A stretch of 64,000 nucleotides of DNA from Chitinibacter sp. FCG-7 (GTDB lineage Bacteria; Pseudomonadota; Gammaproteobacteria; Burkholderiales; Chitinibacteraceae): NCBI RefSeq assembly GCF_040047665.1, contig NZ_CP157355.1, forward strand, positions 1 through 64,000. Direction: 5' to 3'. The position numbers were made by a program, and so were the translations under genes. Under the pieces are notes generated by a model, which searched no databases, had not been told where the DNA came from, and saw only the letters and a list, made by a program, of their open reading frames with translations. This document shows, piece by piece, positions 1-10,220 of this stretch (positions are counted from its first letter, which is position 1; each line of letters opens with the position of its first letter).

Positions 1-2154
1 ATGCCCAAGAAAATCGCGTCTTTTGGTCTAAATTTTATCCGCAGTGCTCGGGCAAAAGTACTGCTGATCCTTTTTTTTCTCAATTTATTGATTTGCATCG
101 GCCTGACAGCCAGTATTTACCAGCAATTATCCCAAGCTCTTTTTTCTGAGCTTGATGGTCGCTTGCAAACTGCAGCCGATGCCATTCCTTACATTCTACC
201 CGATCATTATATTGAGGCTGCCACCGACACCCCGCCACGGCAGCTGGGCAACTATCTGGAAAATACGGCCCGCCTGCACCAGTACGCGCAAAATTCCGGT
301 TTGCGTTACTTATATGTGCTCAGCCTGGATGCGCACGGTCAGGTTGTCTATCTGGCCGATTCGGCATCGCCCGCAGAAATCGCCAAGCAGCACTTTGGCC
401 ACTTTTATCAACGCTATCAAGATATTGAACAGCACACCCTGAACGCATTAAAAACGGGAGAAACCCGCTACGGCCAGCTTAAAGACCAATATGGCCATTT
501 TCGTTCCCTGTCACTGATACGCCAAACCAGCAATGGAAAAAACTATCTGCTGGGCGCAGATTTGGCCTCTAGCACGGTCAATCAACAGTTGTGGGATATC
601 CTCTCCAAGACTTTGTGGCTGGGCTTTGCCCTGTTGATGATAGGCTCGATAGTCTCCTGGCTTTTGGCATCCAAGCTGACAGAGCCGCTACGCCGTTTTA
701 GCCATGCAGTGCAACGCTTTACACTGGGCGAATTCGATTTGCGCATGCCAGTCAAATCGCGTGACGAGTTGGGCAATCTGGCAACTGCTTTTAATGCCAT
801 GGGCGACGCACTCACCGCCCGTGAGCACCTGCTCAGACAATTGGCCTTTGTCGACCGGATTACCGGCCTGCCTAATCGCACCCGTTTTGTCGAAATCGTT
901 CATCAGCACATTGGCAATGCGCCACCGCCCTTTGCGATTGCCATGATGAATATTGCCGACTTTCACTATGTCAATGATTGCTTCGGCTTCTCCGAAGGAG
1001 ACAATGTGTTAAGGGCCGTCGCTGATCGCTTAACTCTACTTAAACCATTACCAGTGCTGGCGCTAGGGCGGGTTTCGGGCAATGATTTTCTGCTTCTGCT
1101 CCAATGCCGCGATCAAAATGAGCTAATCGAGATCATTAGAAAAATCGAAAAAATACTGTCAGAAGCGATTGTCATTGATGATCATCGGGTAAATCTGGCC
1201 ATGCGTTTCGGGGTAAGTTGCTACCCAGAGCACGGCCAAGATCCTGAGGCTCTGCTGCGCCAAGCCGAAATCAGCATTTTTTCAGCCAAGGAAGAGTGTC
1301 AATTCTGTATTGTTTACTCGCCATCACGAGAAGTGGACCGGCAAAGCCAGTTCACATTAATGGGGGATTTGCGCGAAGCGATTGAAAAAAATCAGCTGAT
1401 TGTGCAATACCAGCCCAAAATACTGCTCTCAGACATGCACGTCCATGGGGCTGAAGCACTGGTGCGCTGGCAGCACCCGATCCGCGGATGGATCCCACCC
1501 AATTTATTCATCACTTTTGCCGAGCAATCGGGCAAGCTGCGTACCATTACCGAATGGGTGATTAAAGATGTTTTGCGACAGCAACAGGAGTGGCAATCAA
1601 TAGGGCTGGATATTTGCGTATCCGTCAATGTGGGCGTGGGTGATGTGGAAGACGCGCAGTTTGTCGACTTTATTGCCCGTCAAATTGCCGATTATGAGCG
1701 TGGTATCAATTTATGCCTAGAAATTACCGAAACTGGTGTGATGCGACAACCCGATCTGATGCTGCAAAATCTAAATCGCTTGCGCCAGCTGGATATCAAA
1801 TTATCAATTGATGATTTTGGCACAGGCTACTCCTCGTTTGCTTATCTGGCCAAGATGCCAGTTAACGAGCTTAAAATTGACCAGACCTTTGTAATGGCCA
1901 TGAATAGCACGTTTGAAAGCATTTCAATTGTTCGATCCATGATAGAACTGGGACATATTCTGGGATTGAAAGTGGTTGCCGAAGGCGTTGAAACGCTGGC
2001 TTGCTGGCAGGCCCTTTCGGTGATGGGTTGTGATGAGATACAGGGATACTTTATTGCCCAACCCATGAATGCAAGCCGCTTTACCGATTGGCTACAACAT
2101 GATTTAAAGCAACTCAATCTGTTCTCACTCCCTAATATGGCCGACAAATTGTGA
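1..2154 (+). CDS. Membrane-bound GGDEF/EAL cyclic-di-GMP signalling protein
   Basis: 717-residue inner-membrane protein. Two membrane segments (about residues 18-40 and 201-223) bracket a periplasmic sensor region; a HAMP linker (about 224-277), a GGDEF domain (about 283-440) and a C-terminal EAL domain (about 455-695) follow. The EAL domain keeps the expected motifs: EALVRW near 485, EITETG, DDFGTGYSS near 605, KIDQTFV and VAEGVET. The diguanylate cyclase signature is degenerate, reading SGNDF near residue 359 instead of GGDEF. From family knowledge it is therefore probably a c-di-GMP phosphodiesterase with an inactive or GTP-sensing GGDEF domain. The ATG is the first base of the window, so its ribosome binding site and any upstream start cannot be seen. 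The periplasmic ligand is unknown. Confidence 0.9.
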   Translation: MPKKIASFGLNFIRSARAKVLLILFFLNLLICIGLTASIYQQLSQALFSELDGRLQTAADAIPYILPDHYIEAATDTPPRQLGNYLENTARLHQYAQNSGLRYLYVLSLDAHGQVVYLADSASPAEIAKQHFGHFYQRYQDIEQHTLNALKTGETRYGQLKDQYGHFRSLSLIRQTSNGKNYLLGADLASSTVNQQLWDILSKTLWLGFALLMIGSIVSWLLASKLTEPLRRFSHAVQRFTLGEFDLRMPVKSRDELGNLATAFNAMGDALTAREHLLRQLAFVDRITGLPNRTRFVEIVHQHIGNAPPPFAIAMMNIADFHYVNDCFGFSEGDNVLRAVADRLTLLKPLPVLALGRVSGNDFLLLLQCRDQNELIEIIRKIEKILSEAIVIDDHRVNLAMRFGVSCYPEHGQDPEALLRQAEISIFSAKEECQFCIVYSPSREVDRQSQFTLMGDLREAIEKNQLIVQYQPKILLSDMHVHGAEALVRWQHPIRGWIPPNLFITFAEQSGKLRTITEWVIKDVLRQQQEWQSIGLDICVSVNVGVGDVEDAQFVDFIARQIADYERGINLCLEITETGVMRQPDLMLQNLNRLRQLDIKLSIDDFGTGYSSFAYLAKMPVNELKIDQTFVMAMNSTFESISIVRSMIELGHILGLKVVAEGVETLACWQALSVMGCDEIQGYFIAQPMNASRFTDWLQHDLKQLNLFSLPNMADKL

Positions 2155-2240
2155 CGCCCATTTAGTTAACGCTAGCGCAATCATCGATAGTCACTGCGGT
2201 ATACTGGGCGCAAGACCAACTTATCGCAAGGCAATACACA

Positions 2241-2960
2241 ATGCGCCCATCACAACGCCAGCACAATCAGCTCAGAGAAGTTCGCCTCACCCGTCAATAT
2301 ACCTGCCACGCCGAAGGCAGCGTACTGGTTGAATTTGGCCAAACCAAAGTTATTTGCACTGCCAGCGTCGAGGAAAAAGTCCCGCCTTTTCTTAAAGGTA
2401 AAGGCGAAGGCTGGGTCACCGCCGAGTACGGCATGCTGCCACGTTCGACAGGGAGCCGAATGAAGCGCGAAGCTGCGGCAGGCAAACAGAGTGGGCGAAC
2501 TCAGGAAATCCAGCGTTTAATCGGTCGCAGCTTGCGTGCGATCGTTGATCTCAAGGCGCTGGGTGAGCGCCAGATCACGATTGATTGTGACGTCATCCAA
2601 GCCGATGGCGGTACGCGTACTGCCAGTATTACCGGTGCCTACGTAGCCTTGGCCGATGCAATCAATGGCCTGGTCAATAGCGGAAAATTAAGCAGCAGCC
2701 CCATCCGCGAAGCCGTTGCGGCGATTTCGGTGGGCGTAGTTGGCGACACCGCAGTGCTGGATCTTGATTACATCGAGGATTCAGCCTGCGAAACAGATAT
2801 GAATGTCGTGATGACTGCCTCGGGTAAATTCATTGAAATTCAAGGCACAGCAGAAGGCGAAGCTTTTAGCCGCCAACAAATGAATGAATTGCTTGATCTG
2901 GCAGAGTCTGGGATTGCCCAGCTTGTTCAGTTGCAGCAACAGGCTTTGGTAAGCGCCTAA
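2241..2960 (+). CDS. rph: Ribonuclease PH
   Basis: 239 residues, the normal length for RNase PH, the phosphorolytic 3'-5' exoribonuclease that trims tRNA 3' ends. The N-terminus starts with the typical RPSxR-like stretch, and the core shows [16 protein letters not shown], the [17 protein letters not shown] phosphate/RNA-binding segment and [19 protein letters not shown], all characteristic of the family. It stands alone between the GGDEF/EAL gene and the convergent DUF1631 gene. A TATACT sequence at 2200-2205 could be its -10 box, but no good -35 box sits at the right distance. Its end faces the convergent gene across a short inverted repeat. Confidence 0.97.
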   Translation: MRPSQRQHNQLREVRLTRQYTCHAEGSVLVEFGQTKVICTASVEEKVPPFLKGKGEGWVTAEYGMLPRSTGSRMKREAAAGKQSGRTQEIQRLIGRSLRAIVDLKALGERQITIDCDVIQADGGTRTASITGAYVALADAINGLVNSGKLSSSPIREAVAAISVGVVGDTAVLDLDYIEDSACETDMNVVMTASGKFIEIQGTAEGEAFSRQQMNELLDLAESGIAQLVQLQQQALVSA

Positions 2961-2976
2961 GCGTTCAGTAAGCGTC

Positions 2977-3012
2977 GATGAGTGAGCATGACTTTAGCTT
3001 AGATCACTCATC
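2977..3012. terminator. Inverted repeat between convergent genes
   Basis: GATGAGTGA (2977-2985) is repeated as TCACTCATC (3004-3012), giving a 9-bp perfect stem with an 18-nt loop. It lies between the stop of rph and the end of the DUF1631 gene and covers the latter's stop codon. There is no T-tract, so a terminator role for either strand is a guess from position only. Confidence 0.35.
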
Positions 3013-5174
3013 ACGCCCTGCATGGCTCTTTCAAGCAAGGAGCCTTCCAGAACCAAGCGCTTCATTTTGCCTTCCCTAATCACCGTTTCGAGTTCTGACG
3101 CCAAAAAGGCTTGTCCTTTGACATTTTTGTTGGTGAACAAATAGCGGGTACCTTGGGGGCTGATCCATGACAGGCGCAAACGAACAATCTCGCCTTCGCC
3201 GAGCACAAACTCAACCCACTCACCTTTTTCGGGCAAGATGGATTTAGCTTCATTTTCCAGCGATGGATCAGGTGCAATACAGTCATCGACTGCGCTTGAT
3301 GCAGGTATTTCTTTGGTTTGGATTGACTGAGGCGATTGTGTGCCACCCAGTTTAATGCCATTGCGAATAGCTGCCGCATGACATTGGACCAGATCCGAGA
3401 AAAAGTCCTGTGCCTGAGCCTTGCTCAAGCCAGCTTCAACGGCGCCCTCTTCCAATGTTTTGAGCATGGTCGGTAGCAAATTTACCATTTTAAACCGCTC
3501 ATCCGGCCCGGCCTTGGGCAGAACGCTCCAAAGCAAGTCATCCATCGCCTGCAGGCGCTTGGCAAAGCCAGGCGCGGATTCACCCTGCGGGCCATAGGCC
3601 AGTTGTAAGGATTTTATCCAGGTGTGAGCCAAAAACCGAGCAATGACCTCCGGAGCATCCTGATGCTGCGCTAAACGCTGTGCAACCAATTGTTCGGCGG
3701 TCACCTGCGCCAGCTCAGCACACTCCTTGGCAGCCAATTCATCTGCCTCGGCAGAAATCAATTGCGCTGCAAGTCGCTCTTGCTGCTCGATCAGCTGACG
3801 TAGCTGCTGCAATGCATCGCTAAACACGGCTATATCTTTGTCGTACTTGCGCAGTAGTTCGTTAACAATGCCAGTCAGGGCATCGTAGCGCGGCATCCCC
3901 GTTTCCAGATCTTGGGCGTCCAACGACGCATAAGCCAGCTCATCGAGAAATAACCGAGCCGGATGTGACTTCTGCGAGAAAAACCCTGTATCGAGCATAC
4001 CCACTTTGAGCACGGGGATTTGCAAGCGCCCTATCAGGCTCTTCATCAACGGAGAAAGCCGTGGGTCATCAAAAATATGCTCAAACAGCATCGACACCAG
4101 CTCAAGCGTCATCGAATCAAGCTGAGGTAATTGCTTTGCCCAACCCGAATCGCGCAGCACTCCCAGCAGATTGTGCGAAATAGGCCCGCCATCTTCATTA
4201 CTGAACGCGTCATGCGCAGGCGCTTTTCTTTGCAGAATATCCAAAAAAGACAGCCAACCATCGGCGTGGCGTGCGCCACCCATCGCTGATTCACCAGCCT
4301 GGGCCGCCAGTATGCGCCGCCCTTGCGACAGCAAATTAAAATGATCGCTTAATTGCTCAAAGCGCTGATGCGCAAGCAAGGCTTCATCGGTAATGTGGCC
4401 GGCCTCGGCACTGCTAGCTTGTGTGGCGTTAGGAGTGCTGGCAAGGCCTGAATCACGCGCGTTTTGTGGCGCCGTTTTGCGCGCAGAACGCCTTTGATTG
4501 CGTGGCAAAGGCTCTACATTCTGACCGATCAAATACTGATTGATTTGGTGGTAGACATTGGCAACCTGGCTGCTTAGCTCATTTTCGAACTTCTGCATGG
4601 CAACCAGCCTAGCATCCACGCCAGTTTCAAGCTGTTTACACGCTTGCAAGAAGGCATCACAAATCGCCTCTGGCGACATTGGATTAGCTGACTCATCGTC
4701 TTTGGAAGCCAGCAGCCTTGCAAAGCGCATTTCAAGCTGATCGAGCTCCTCCCCGCCTTGTGACTTGATCCGTTTAACGATCTTGTCCGCAGTCAGATTC
4801 TCTTCATATTCTTCATTGGCAACCAGGCTGAGCTGATCCGGATCTGCATTCACATAGAAAAACTTTTGCTCTGCATCACTTTTTTGCTGCACATTCTTGT
4901 TGAAAGCAACACTGAGAAAGCTGGCAAATTGCGCAGCCAATTGGGCTCGTTTGTTATGTGTTTCGATCCGCGCGGCAAAGAAATCGTCGCGCTGTTTTCG
5001 ATCCAGACTTTTGTCTGCCAGCTCAAAATAGGTGTCTTCAAGTTTGGCAAAGAAATGATCCAGCGATTCGGTCAGCATCTTGATCGCTAGATCGCGGCAT
5101 GCGAGCAGCATGGGATCTTGGGTTTCAAGCTGAGGGTTTCGTGGCATTTTGCTGTGTGGCTTTGGCTGGATCAT
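2994..5174 (-). CDS. DUF1631 family protein
   Basis: About 726 residues from the ATG at 5174. An ATG at 5198 and a TTG at 5219 are possible earlier in-frame starts; I prefer 5174 because a GGGTG stretch lies just upstream. The protein is largely helical and soluble. It resembles the DUF1631 family of betaproteobacteria and pseudomonads, sometimes misnamed thymidine phosphorylase. The last 75 residues (EWVEFVLGEGEIVRLRLSW onwards, then RYLFTN) look like a PilZ-type beta-barrel, which suggests a c-di-GMP link, but the RxxxR motif of a binding PilZ is not clear. A low-complexity linker near residues 225-265 separates an N-terminal and a central domain. It is monocistronic and convergent with rph. 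Biochemical function is unknown. Confidence 0.8.
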   Translation of the reverse strand: MIQPKPHSKMPRNPQLETQDPMLLACRDLAIKMLTESLDHFFAKLEDTYFELADKSLDRKQRDDFFAARIETHNKRAQLAAQFASFLSVAFNKNVQQKSDAEQKFFYVNADPDQLSLVANEEYEENLTADKIVKRIKSQGGEELDQLEMRFARLLASKDDESANPMSPEAICDAFLQACKQLETGVDARLVAMQKFENELSSQVANVYHQINQYLIGQNVEPLPRNQRRSARKTAPQNARDSGLASTPNATQASSAEAGHITDEALLAHQRFEQLSDHFNLLSQGRRILAAQAGESAMGGARHADGWLSFLDILQRKAPAHDAFSNEDGGPISHNLLGVLRDSGWAKQLPQLDSMTLELVSMLFEHIFDDPRLSPLMKSLIGRLQIPVLKVGMLDTGFFSQKSHPARLFLDELAYASLDAQDLETGMPRYDALTGIVNELLRKYDKDIAVFSDALQQLRQLIEQQERLAAQLISAEADELAAKECAELAQVTAEQLVAQRLAQHQDAPEVIARFLAHTWIKSLQLAYGPQGESAPGFAKRLQAMDDLLWSVLPKAGPDERFKMVNLLPTMLKTLEEGAVEAGLSKAQAQDFFSDLVQCHAAAIRNGIKLGGTQSPQSIQTKEIPASSAVDDCIAPDPSLENEAKSILPEKGEWVEFVLGEGEIVRLRLSWISPQGTRYLFTNKNVKGQAFLASELETVIREGKMKRLVLEGSLLERAMQGVMSDLS

Positions 5175-5425
5175 GGTATCACCCGCTTTTTGACGCATCT
5201 GGCATATATTAGCAAACAATAATATACAACAGTCTACCGTTAGTCACGTAGCTTCGCCATTTCAGCGCTTTGAGCAACAATTCTTTGTTCTGGCAAAGAA
5301 AAACACATGCCCAAAAGCACGTGCCGTCGCCAACAAAACCCAAAAGGACATACCCAATAATCCTAGTAGAGATTCGCTATTTAAAGCACTAAAGTTCAAG
5401 AAAATCTGACCCAAAGGCAGTCACT

Positions 5426-8400
5426 ATGAACAGCGTAGAACGATTCAGTGCATTGATTGAATGGCTGCAACAACAGGGCCTGCAACAGCCGGCACATCTT
5501 GTTGAGCAGTATTTTGGCGATATTCCGGACGACGAATGGATGGAGCGCGACATCGCTGACTGGGGAGGCGCATTGCTAGCGCACTGGCGCTTTGGGCAGC
5601 ATCGTACTGCAGCACAAACACTGATCCGGATTTACAACCCCAATCAGGCCGAACATGGCTGGCAATGCAGCCATACTGTCATCGAAATCGTTGCTGATGA
5701 CATGCCTTTTCTGGTTGACTCGGTGGGTATTGCGCTGAACAGCTTGAAATACAACGCCTTGACAGTCATACACCCCGTACTTCGTTTATCGCGCGATGAG
5801 ACGGGCCTAGCCGACTCCTTAAAGGCCACCGGCATTAAAGAGTCCTGGATGCACTTCGAGATCACCCGGATCAGTCAGCCAGAGCACATTGCCGCGCTAT
5901 ACGAGCAAATTGCAACGGCGCTCGCGGCAATTGGTGCATCGGTCAGTGACTGGAAAAAAATGGCTGATTGTGTCACCGACCTGCTCGAAGACTATAGACA
6001 CAAGCAACATGCCCAACCCCAAGCCATTCTGAAGGAAAGCATTGCGTACCTGGAATGGCTGCTGGCAGGACATTATGTCTTTCTTGGTCTGCGCAAATAC
6101 CAGTTCGTTGACGGACAATTGATGTTGCAAGCCAATAGCGGGCTGGGCATTTTGCGCGATCAGGGCGCACCCGAAGTCTCCAAAATATGGTCAAACCTGA
6201 GCGATGAATTGCGCTCGATCGCCTACGCCAATGAGCGGGTACTGATGCTCACCAAATCGGATCGGCGCTCGATCATCCATCGTCCGGCATATCTGGATAC
6301 TGTCCTTGTGCGGCAATACGATGAACAAGGCCGCATCGTCGGCGAAACCAGAATCGTCGGTTTGTACTCTGCCAGTGCCTATACGGCTCAACCGCGCCAA
6401 ATTCCGGTGTTGCGGCAAAAAATCGAATCGGTTATCCAACAAAGTGGCGCTGATTTGTCAGGTTACCGGGGAAAAACGCTGCTCAACACGCTGGACACCT
6501 ACCCGCGCGACGAGCTGATTGAAATCGAAGTCCCCGAGCTGAGCCGGATTGCACAAGGAATTGTGTCGCTTCACGAGCGCAGCCGGGTTCGCGCCTTTTT
6601 CCGTGATGATATTTACCGGCGCTACGTTTCGGTCATGGTGTTTGTGCCACGTGACAATTACAGCACTGAAGTGCGCGTCAAGATTGAAAGCCTTTTACTG
6701 GAAAAACTCTCGGGCTATAGCGCAGAGTACACCGTGCTTTTGGGGGATGCGCCGCTAGCGCGGATTCAATACATCATCCGCCGTCCGCCAGAAGCCCGCA
6801 GCGCTTATGACGCCCCGGCCATCGAGGCACAGATTGCCCAGCTGGCGCAGCGCTGGACCGATGCACTGCACCGCGAGCTGATCCATGCACACGGCGAAGA
6901 GCGCGGCGCCCAACTGTATCAGCTTTATCATGCGGCATTTAATGCCGCCTATTGCGCTGATTTTCTACCCAGAATTGCAGTGCACGACATCGATGCACTT
7001 GAACAAAGCCGAAACCAGAAAAAACTGACCGTATCCTTGGGCGCAGGCCATGTGCTCGACGCCAATATCTGGCGCATCAAGCTGTACCGGCATCAGGCCA
7101 TTGAATTATCAGACTGCCTGCCTTTGCTCGAAAACCTGGGCTTGCGCGTACTTGATGAGCGCCCTTACCAGATTCACCTACCGGATGGCGAGTCAATGTG
7201 GATTATGGATATTGGCGTTCGGCTGCCCAAAGAAGCTTCACTGGAAACGCCACAAGAACGCCAAAGACTGGCCGACAGCTTTATCGCACTATTTAATAAC
7301 GAAGCCGAAAATGACAGCTTCAACCGCCTCACCCTGCTCGCTTCGCTCAACTGGCGCGAAGTGCTGGTGCTGCGTGCCTACGCCCGCTTTTTAAAACAGC
7401 TGGCGCTGAAATATGCAGTCGAAACCATCGCCGACTGTTTGATCAAATACACCGTGCACAGCAAACAGCTGGTGAATGCTTTTATGCTTTTGCAGCACCC
7501 TACCGAGCATCAGGAAGGGGTAGCCGAAATTGTACTGGAAGAAATCGAGCAGGCCGCTAAAGTAATGCCCAATGTGGATGAAGAACGCATCCTCAGCGGA
7601 TTTGTGCAGGCAATTCGTGCCACAGTGCGCAGCAATTTCTTCCAGCTCGCCAATGGGGCCCACAAACCCTACCTGTCCTTAAAAATTGCCTCGCCCCAGA
7701 TCAGCTTTATGCCGCAACCGGTTCCCATGTGCGAAATATTTGTCTATTCGCCGCAGGTAGAGGGGGCGCACCTGCGCGGTGGCAAGGTGGCTCGTGGCGG
7801 CTTGCGCTGGTCGGATAGGCGCGAAGACTTCCGCACCGAAGTGCTGGGCCTAGTGAAGGCACAAATGGTTAAAAACACCGTTATTGTTCCTGTTGGCTCC
7901 AAAGGCGGTTTTATCGTCAAAAATCCACCACTCGAGCGGGATGCCTTAATGGCTGCGGGTGTGAGCTGTTACCAAACCTTTATCAGCGGCCTGCTTGATC
8001 TGACCGATAATCTGCAAGATGGCACAGTCATTCCACCCAGCAATGTTCGTCGCCGTGACGGCGATGACCCCTACTTGGTGGTGGCAGCGGACAAAGGCAC
8101 GGCCACCTTTTCCGACATCGCCAACCGCATCGCCCAGGATTATCAATTCTGGCTTGATGATGCCTTTGCCAGTGGTGGCTCGGTTGGCTATGACCATAAA
8201 AAAATGGGCATTACCGCCCGTGGCGCCTGGATTTCAGTCGAGAGATCATTCCGCGAGCTGGGGCTGAATACCCGTAGCGAGCCATTTACCGTTGTCGGCA
8301 TTGGCGATATGTCGGGCGATGTATTCGGCAACGGCCTGTTGCGCTCGCCGCACACCAAATTGGTGGCCGCGTTTGATCATCGCCATATTTTTATTGACCC

Positions 8401-10147
8401 GAACCCTGACCCGGTGAGCAGTTTCATTGAGCGTGAGCGCCTTTTTGCCCTGCCCCGCTCAGCCTGGGCCGATTATGACGCCAAGCTGATCTCCTCAGGT
8501 GGCGGCATCTGGCCGCGCAACGCCAAAAGCATTGTTCTTTCGAGCGAAATGAAGCAACTGCTGGATACTGACGCCGAGCAGCTCGAACCTAATGCGCTGA
8601 TCCAGCTTCTTCTAAAAGCACCGGTTGATCTGCTCTATAACGGCGGCATCGGGACTTACGTGAAAGCCAGCACGCAAAGCAACGCCGAAGCAAACGATAG
8701 GGGTAACGATGCTGTGCGTGTTGATGGCCGCGACTTGCGCTGCCGAGTGATTGCCGAAGGTGGAAATCTGGGCTTTACCCAATTAGGTCGCATCGAATAC
8801 GCCGCCAACGGGGGGCGCATTCATACGGATGCAATCGACAATTCCGCCGGGGTTGATTGCTCAGACCATGAAGTCAACATCAAAATTCTGCTCGGCAATC
8901 TAATCACCAGTGGCGACATGACGCTTAAGCAACGCAATGAGTTGCTGGCCAGCATGACCGATGAGGTCGGGCAGCTGGTCTTGCGCGACAACGAGTTGCA
9001 AACGCTGGCTATTTCGCTTGAGCATCGACACGCCAAATCATTGCTCAGCGTCCACGCACGCATGATGCAAATACTGGAAAAAACCGGAAAACTTTCGCGC
9101 AGAATAGAATATCTGCCCAGCGATAGCCAGATCGCAGAGCGTCAGGCTGCAGGCCTTGGTTTGTATCGGCCCGAACTGGCGGTGTTGCTGGCCTATGCCA
9201 AGCTGGTTTTAAACCAGGATTTGCTCGCAGAAACACTGGTCGATCAGGAGCGCTGGAATGAGCGGCTGCAATTCTACTTCCCTAGTCCGCTCAGAAACCA
9301 GTTTGCCGACGCCATCACGCGTCACCCATTGCGGCGCGAAATCGTGGCGACCCTGTTAACCAACCATGCCATCAACCGATTTGGCATTAGTTGTGTTTTC
9401 AGGCTGCAAGAAGAAACCGAGCACAGTGCCAGCGAAATTGTTGATGCACTACTCACTGCACAAAACCTACTGGATGGCGAACAACTCGCTTGCGATGTTG
9501 AGGCGCTGGATGGCAAGGTGCCCTCGGCGGTGCAAACCGAGCTGCAACTGCAAATTCGCCGCTATTGCGAACGTGTCGCTCGCTGGCTGCTGCAACACCC
9601 ACTCACACCTGCAGAAAGTGATCATCTGCACGCCTGCGCTGCACTGACACTACCCAAAGCGCCGGAGTGGCTGGCGTCCAGTCCGCGCTATGAAACGCAA
9701 AAAGTCCAGCTCTTGGCCGATGGAGTTCCCAGCGGATTGGCGATGAATGTGCTGGTTCTGCAAGAAATCCAACCCCTGCTTGAAATGGCGCGACACGGCA
9801 ATGACACCGGACAATTGGCAGAAAGGCTTAAATTGCATCTGGCGCTGGGCGATTTACTGGAATTTAACTGGCTGCATGGTGCAATCGAGCAATTACCACG
9901 CGACAACCGCTGGCAAACTTTGGCACGCATGGCCGTACGGGACGATCTCAGCCAACTGCAGGCATCGCTCACCAGCCATGTCTGGCAATGTCACGGGCAG
10001 GCCGATTGCCTGATGCAATGGCAAGGCGAAAATAAAGCCGCCATTGACCGCATTCTGGCCATGTTCAAAGAGTTGCGTAATCTAACCCCTGATCTGGCGA
10101 TGATTTCTGCCGCGATCAGGGAGCTGCGACACCATTTATGCGCCTGA
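5426..10147 (+). CDS. gdhB: NAD-specific glutamate dehydrogenase, large (GDH-180) type
   Basis: 1573 residues, the usual size for the large bacterial NAD-dependent glutamate dehydrogenases, which convert L-glutamate to 2-oxoglutarate and ammonia in amino-acid catabolism. The N-terminal 700 residues hold the ACT-like regulatory segments of this family. The catalytic part begins near 760, with GGLRWSDRREDFRTEVLGL and KNTVIVPVGSKGGF (about 790-830, including the catalytic lysine region); GIGDMSGDVFGNGLL and AEGGNLGFTQ follow. It is a single gene after a 250-bp AT-rich spacer. The start ATG has a weak purine-rich AAAGGCAG upstream. The symbol follows Pseudomonas usage for the 180-kDa enzyme. Confidence 0.95.
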   Translation: MNSVERFSALIEWLQQQGLQQPAHLVEQYFGDIPDDEWMERDIADWGGALLAHWRFGQHRTAAQTLIRIYNPNQAEHGWQCSHTVIEIVADDMPFLVDSVGIALNSLKYNALTVIHPVLRLSRDETGLADSLKATGIKESWMHFEITRISQPEHIAALYEQIATALAAIGASVSDWKKMADCVTDLLEDYRHKQHAQPQAILKESIAYLEWLLAGHYVFLGLRKYQFVDGQLMLQANSGLGILRDQGAPEVSKIWSNLSDELRSIAYANERVLMLTKSDRRSIIHRPAYLDTVLVRQYDEQGRIVGETRIVGLYSASAYTAQPRQIPVLRQKIESVIQQSGADLSGYRGKTLLNTLDTYPRDELIEIEVPELSRIAQGIVSLHERSRVRAFFRDDIYRRYVSVMVFVPRDNYSTEVRVKIESLLLEKLSGYSAEYTVLLGDAPLARIQYIIRRPPEARSAYDAPAIEAQIAQLAQRWTDALHRELIHAHGEERGAQLYQLYHAAFNAAYCADFLPRIAVHDIDALEQSRNQKKLTVSLGAGHVLDANIWRIKLYRHQAIELSDCLPLLENLGLRVLDERPYQIHLPDGESMWIMDIGVRLPKEASLETPQERQRLADSFIALFNNEAENDSFNRLTLLASLNWREVLVLRAYARFLKQLALKYAVETIADCLIKYTVHSKQLVNAFMLLQHPTEHQEGVAEIVLEEIEQAAKVMPNVDEERILSGFVQAIRATVRSNFFQLANGAHKPYLSLKIASPQISFMPQPVPMCEIFVYSPQVEGAHLRGGKVARGGLRWSDRREDFRTEVLGLVKAQMVKNTVIVPVGSKGGFIVKNPPLERDALMAAGVSCYQTFISGLLDLTDNLQDGTVIPPSNVRRRDGDDPYLVVAADKGTATFSDIANRIAQDYQFWLDDAFASGGSVGYDHKKMGITARGAWISVERSFRELGLNTRSEPFTVVGIGDMSGDVFGNGLLRSPHTKLVAAFDHRHIFIDPNPDPVSSFIERERLFALPRSAWADYDAKLISSGGGIWPRNAKSIVLSSEMKQLLDTDAEQLEPNALIQLLLKAPVDLLYNGGIGTYVKASTQSNAEANDRGNDAVRVDGRDLRCRVIAEGGNLGFTQLGRIEYAANGGRIHTDAIDNSAGVDCSDHEVNIKILLGNLITSGDMTLKQRNELLASMTDEVGQLVLRDNELQTLAISLEHRHAKSLLSVHARMMQILEKTGKLSRRIEYLPSDSQIAERQAAGLGLYRPELAVLLAYAKLVLNQDLLAETLVDQERWNERLQFYFPSPLRNQFADAITRHPLRREIVATLLTNHAINRFGISCVFRLQEETEHSASEIVDALLTAQNLLDGEQLACDVEALDGKVPSAVQTELQLQIRRYCERVARWLLQHPLTPAESDHLHACAALTLPKAPEWLASSPRYETQKVQLLADGVPSGLAMNVLVLQEIQPLLEMARHGNDTGQLAERLKLHLALGDLLEFNWLHGAIEQLPRDNRWQTLARMAVRDDLSQLQASLTSHVWQCHGQADCLMQWQGENKAAIDRILAMFKELRNLTPDLAMISAAIRELRHHLCA

Positions 10148-10220
10148 AAAATTGCCCACAAAAACAGGCTCCGGGCTGATATAATTGACGGTTTTGCACC
10201 AGCGGAAAGCGGATCATCGC

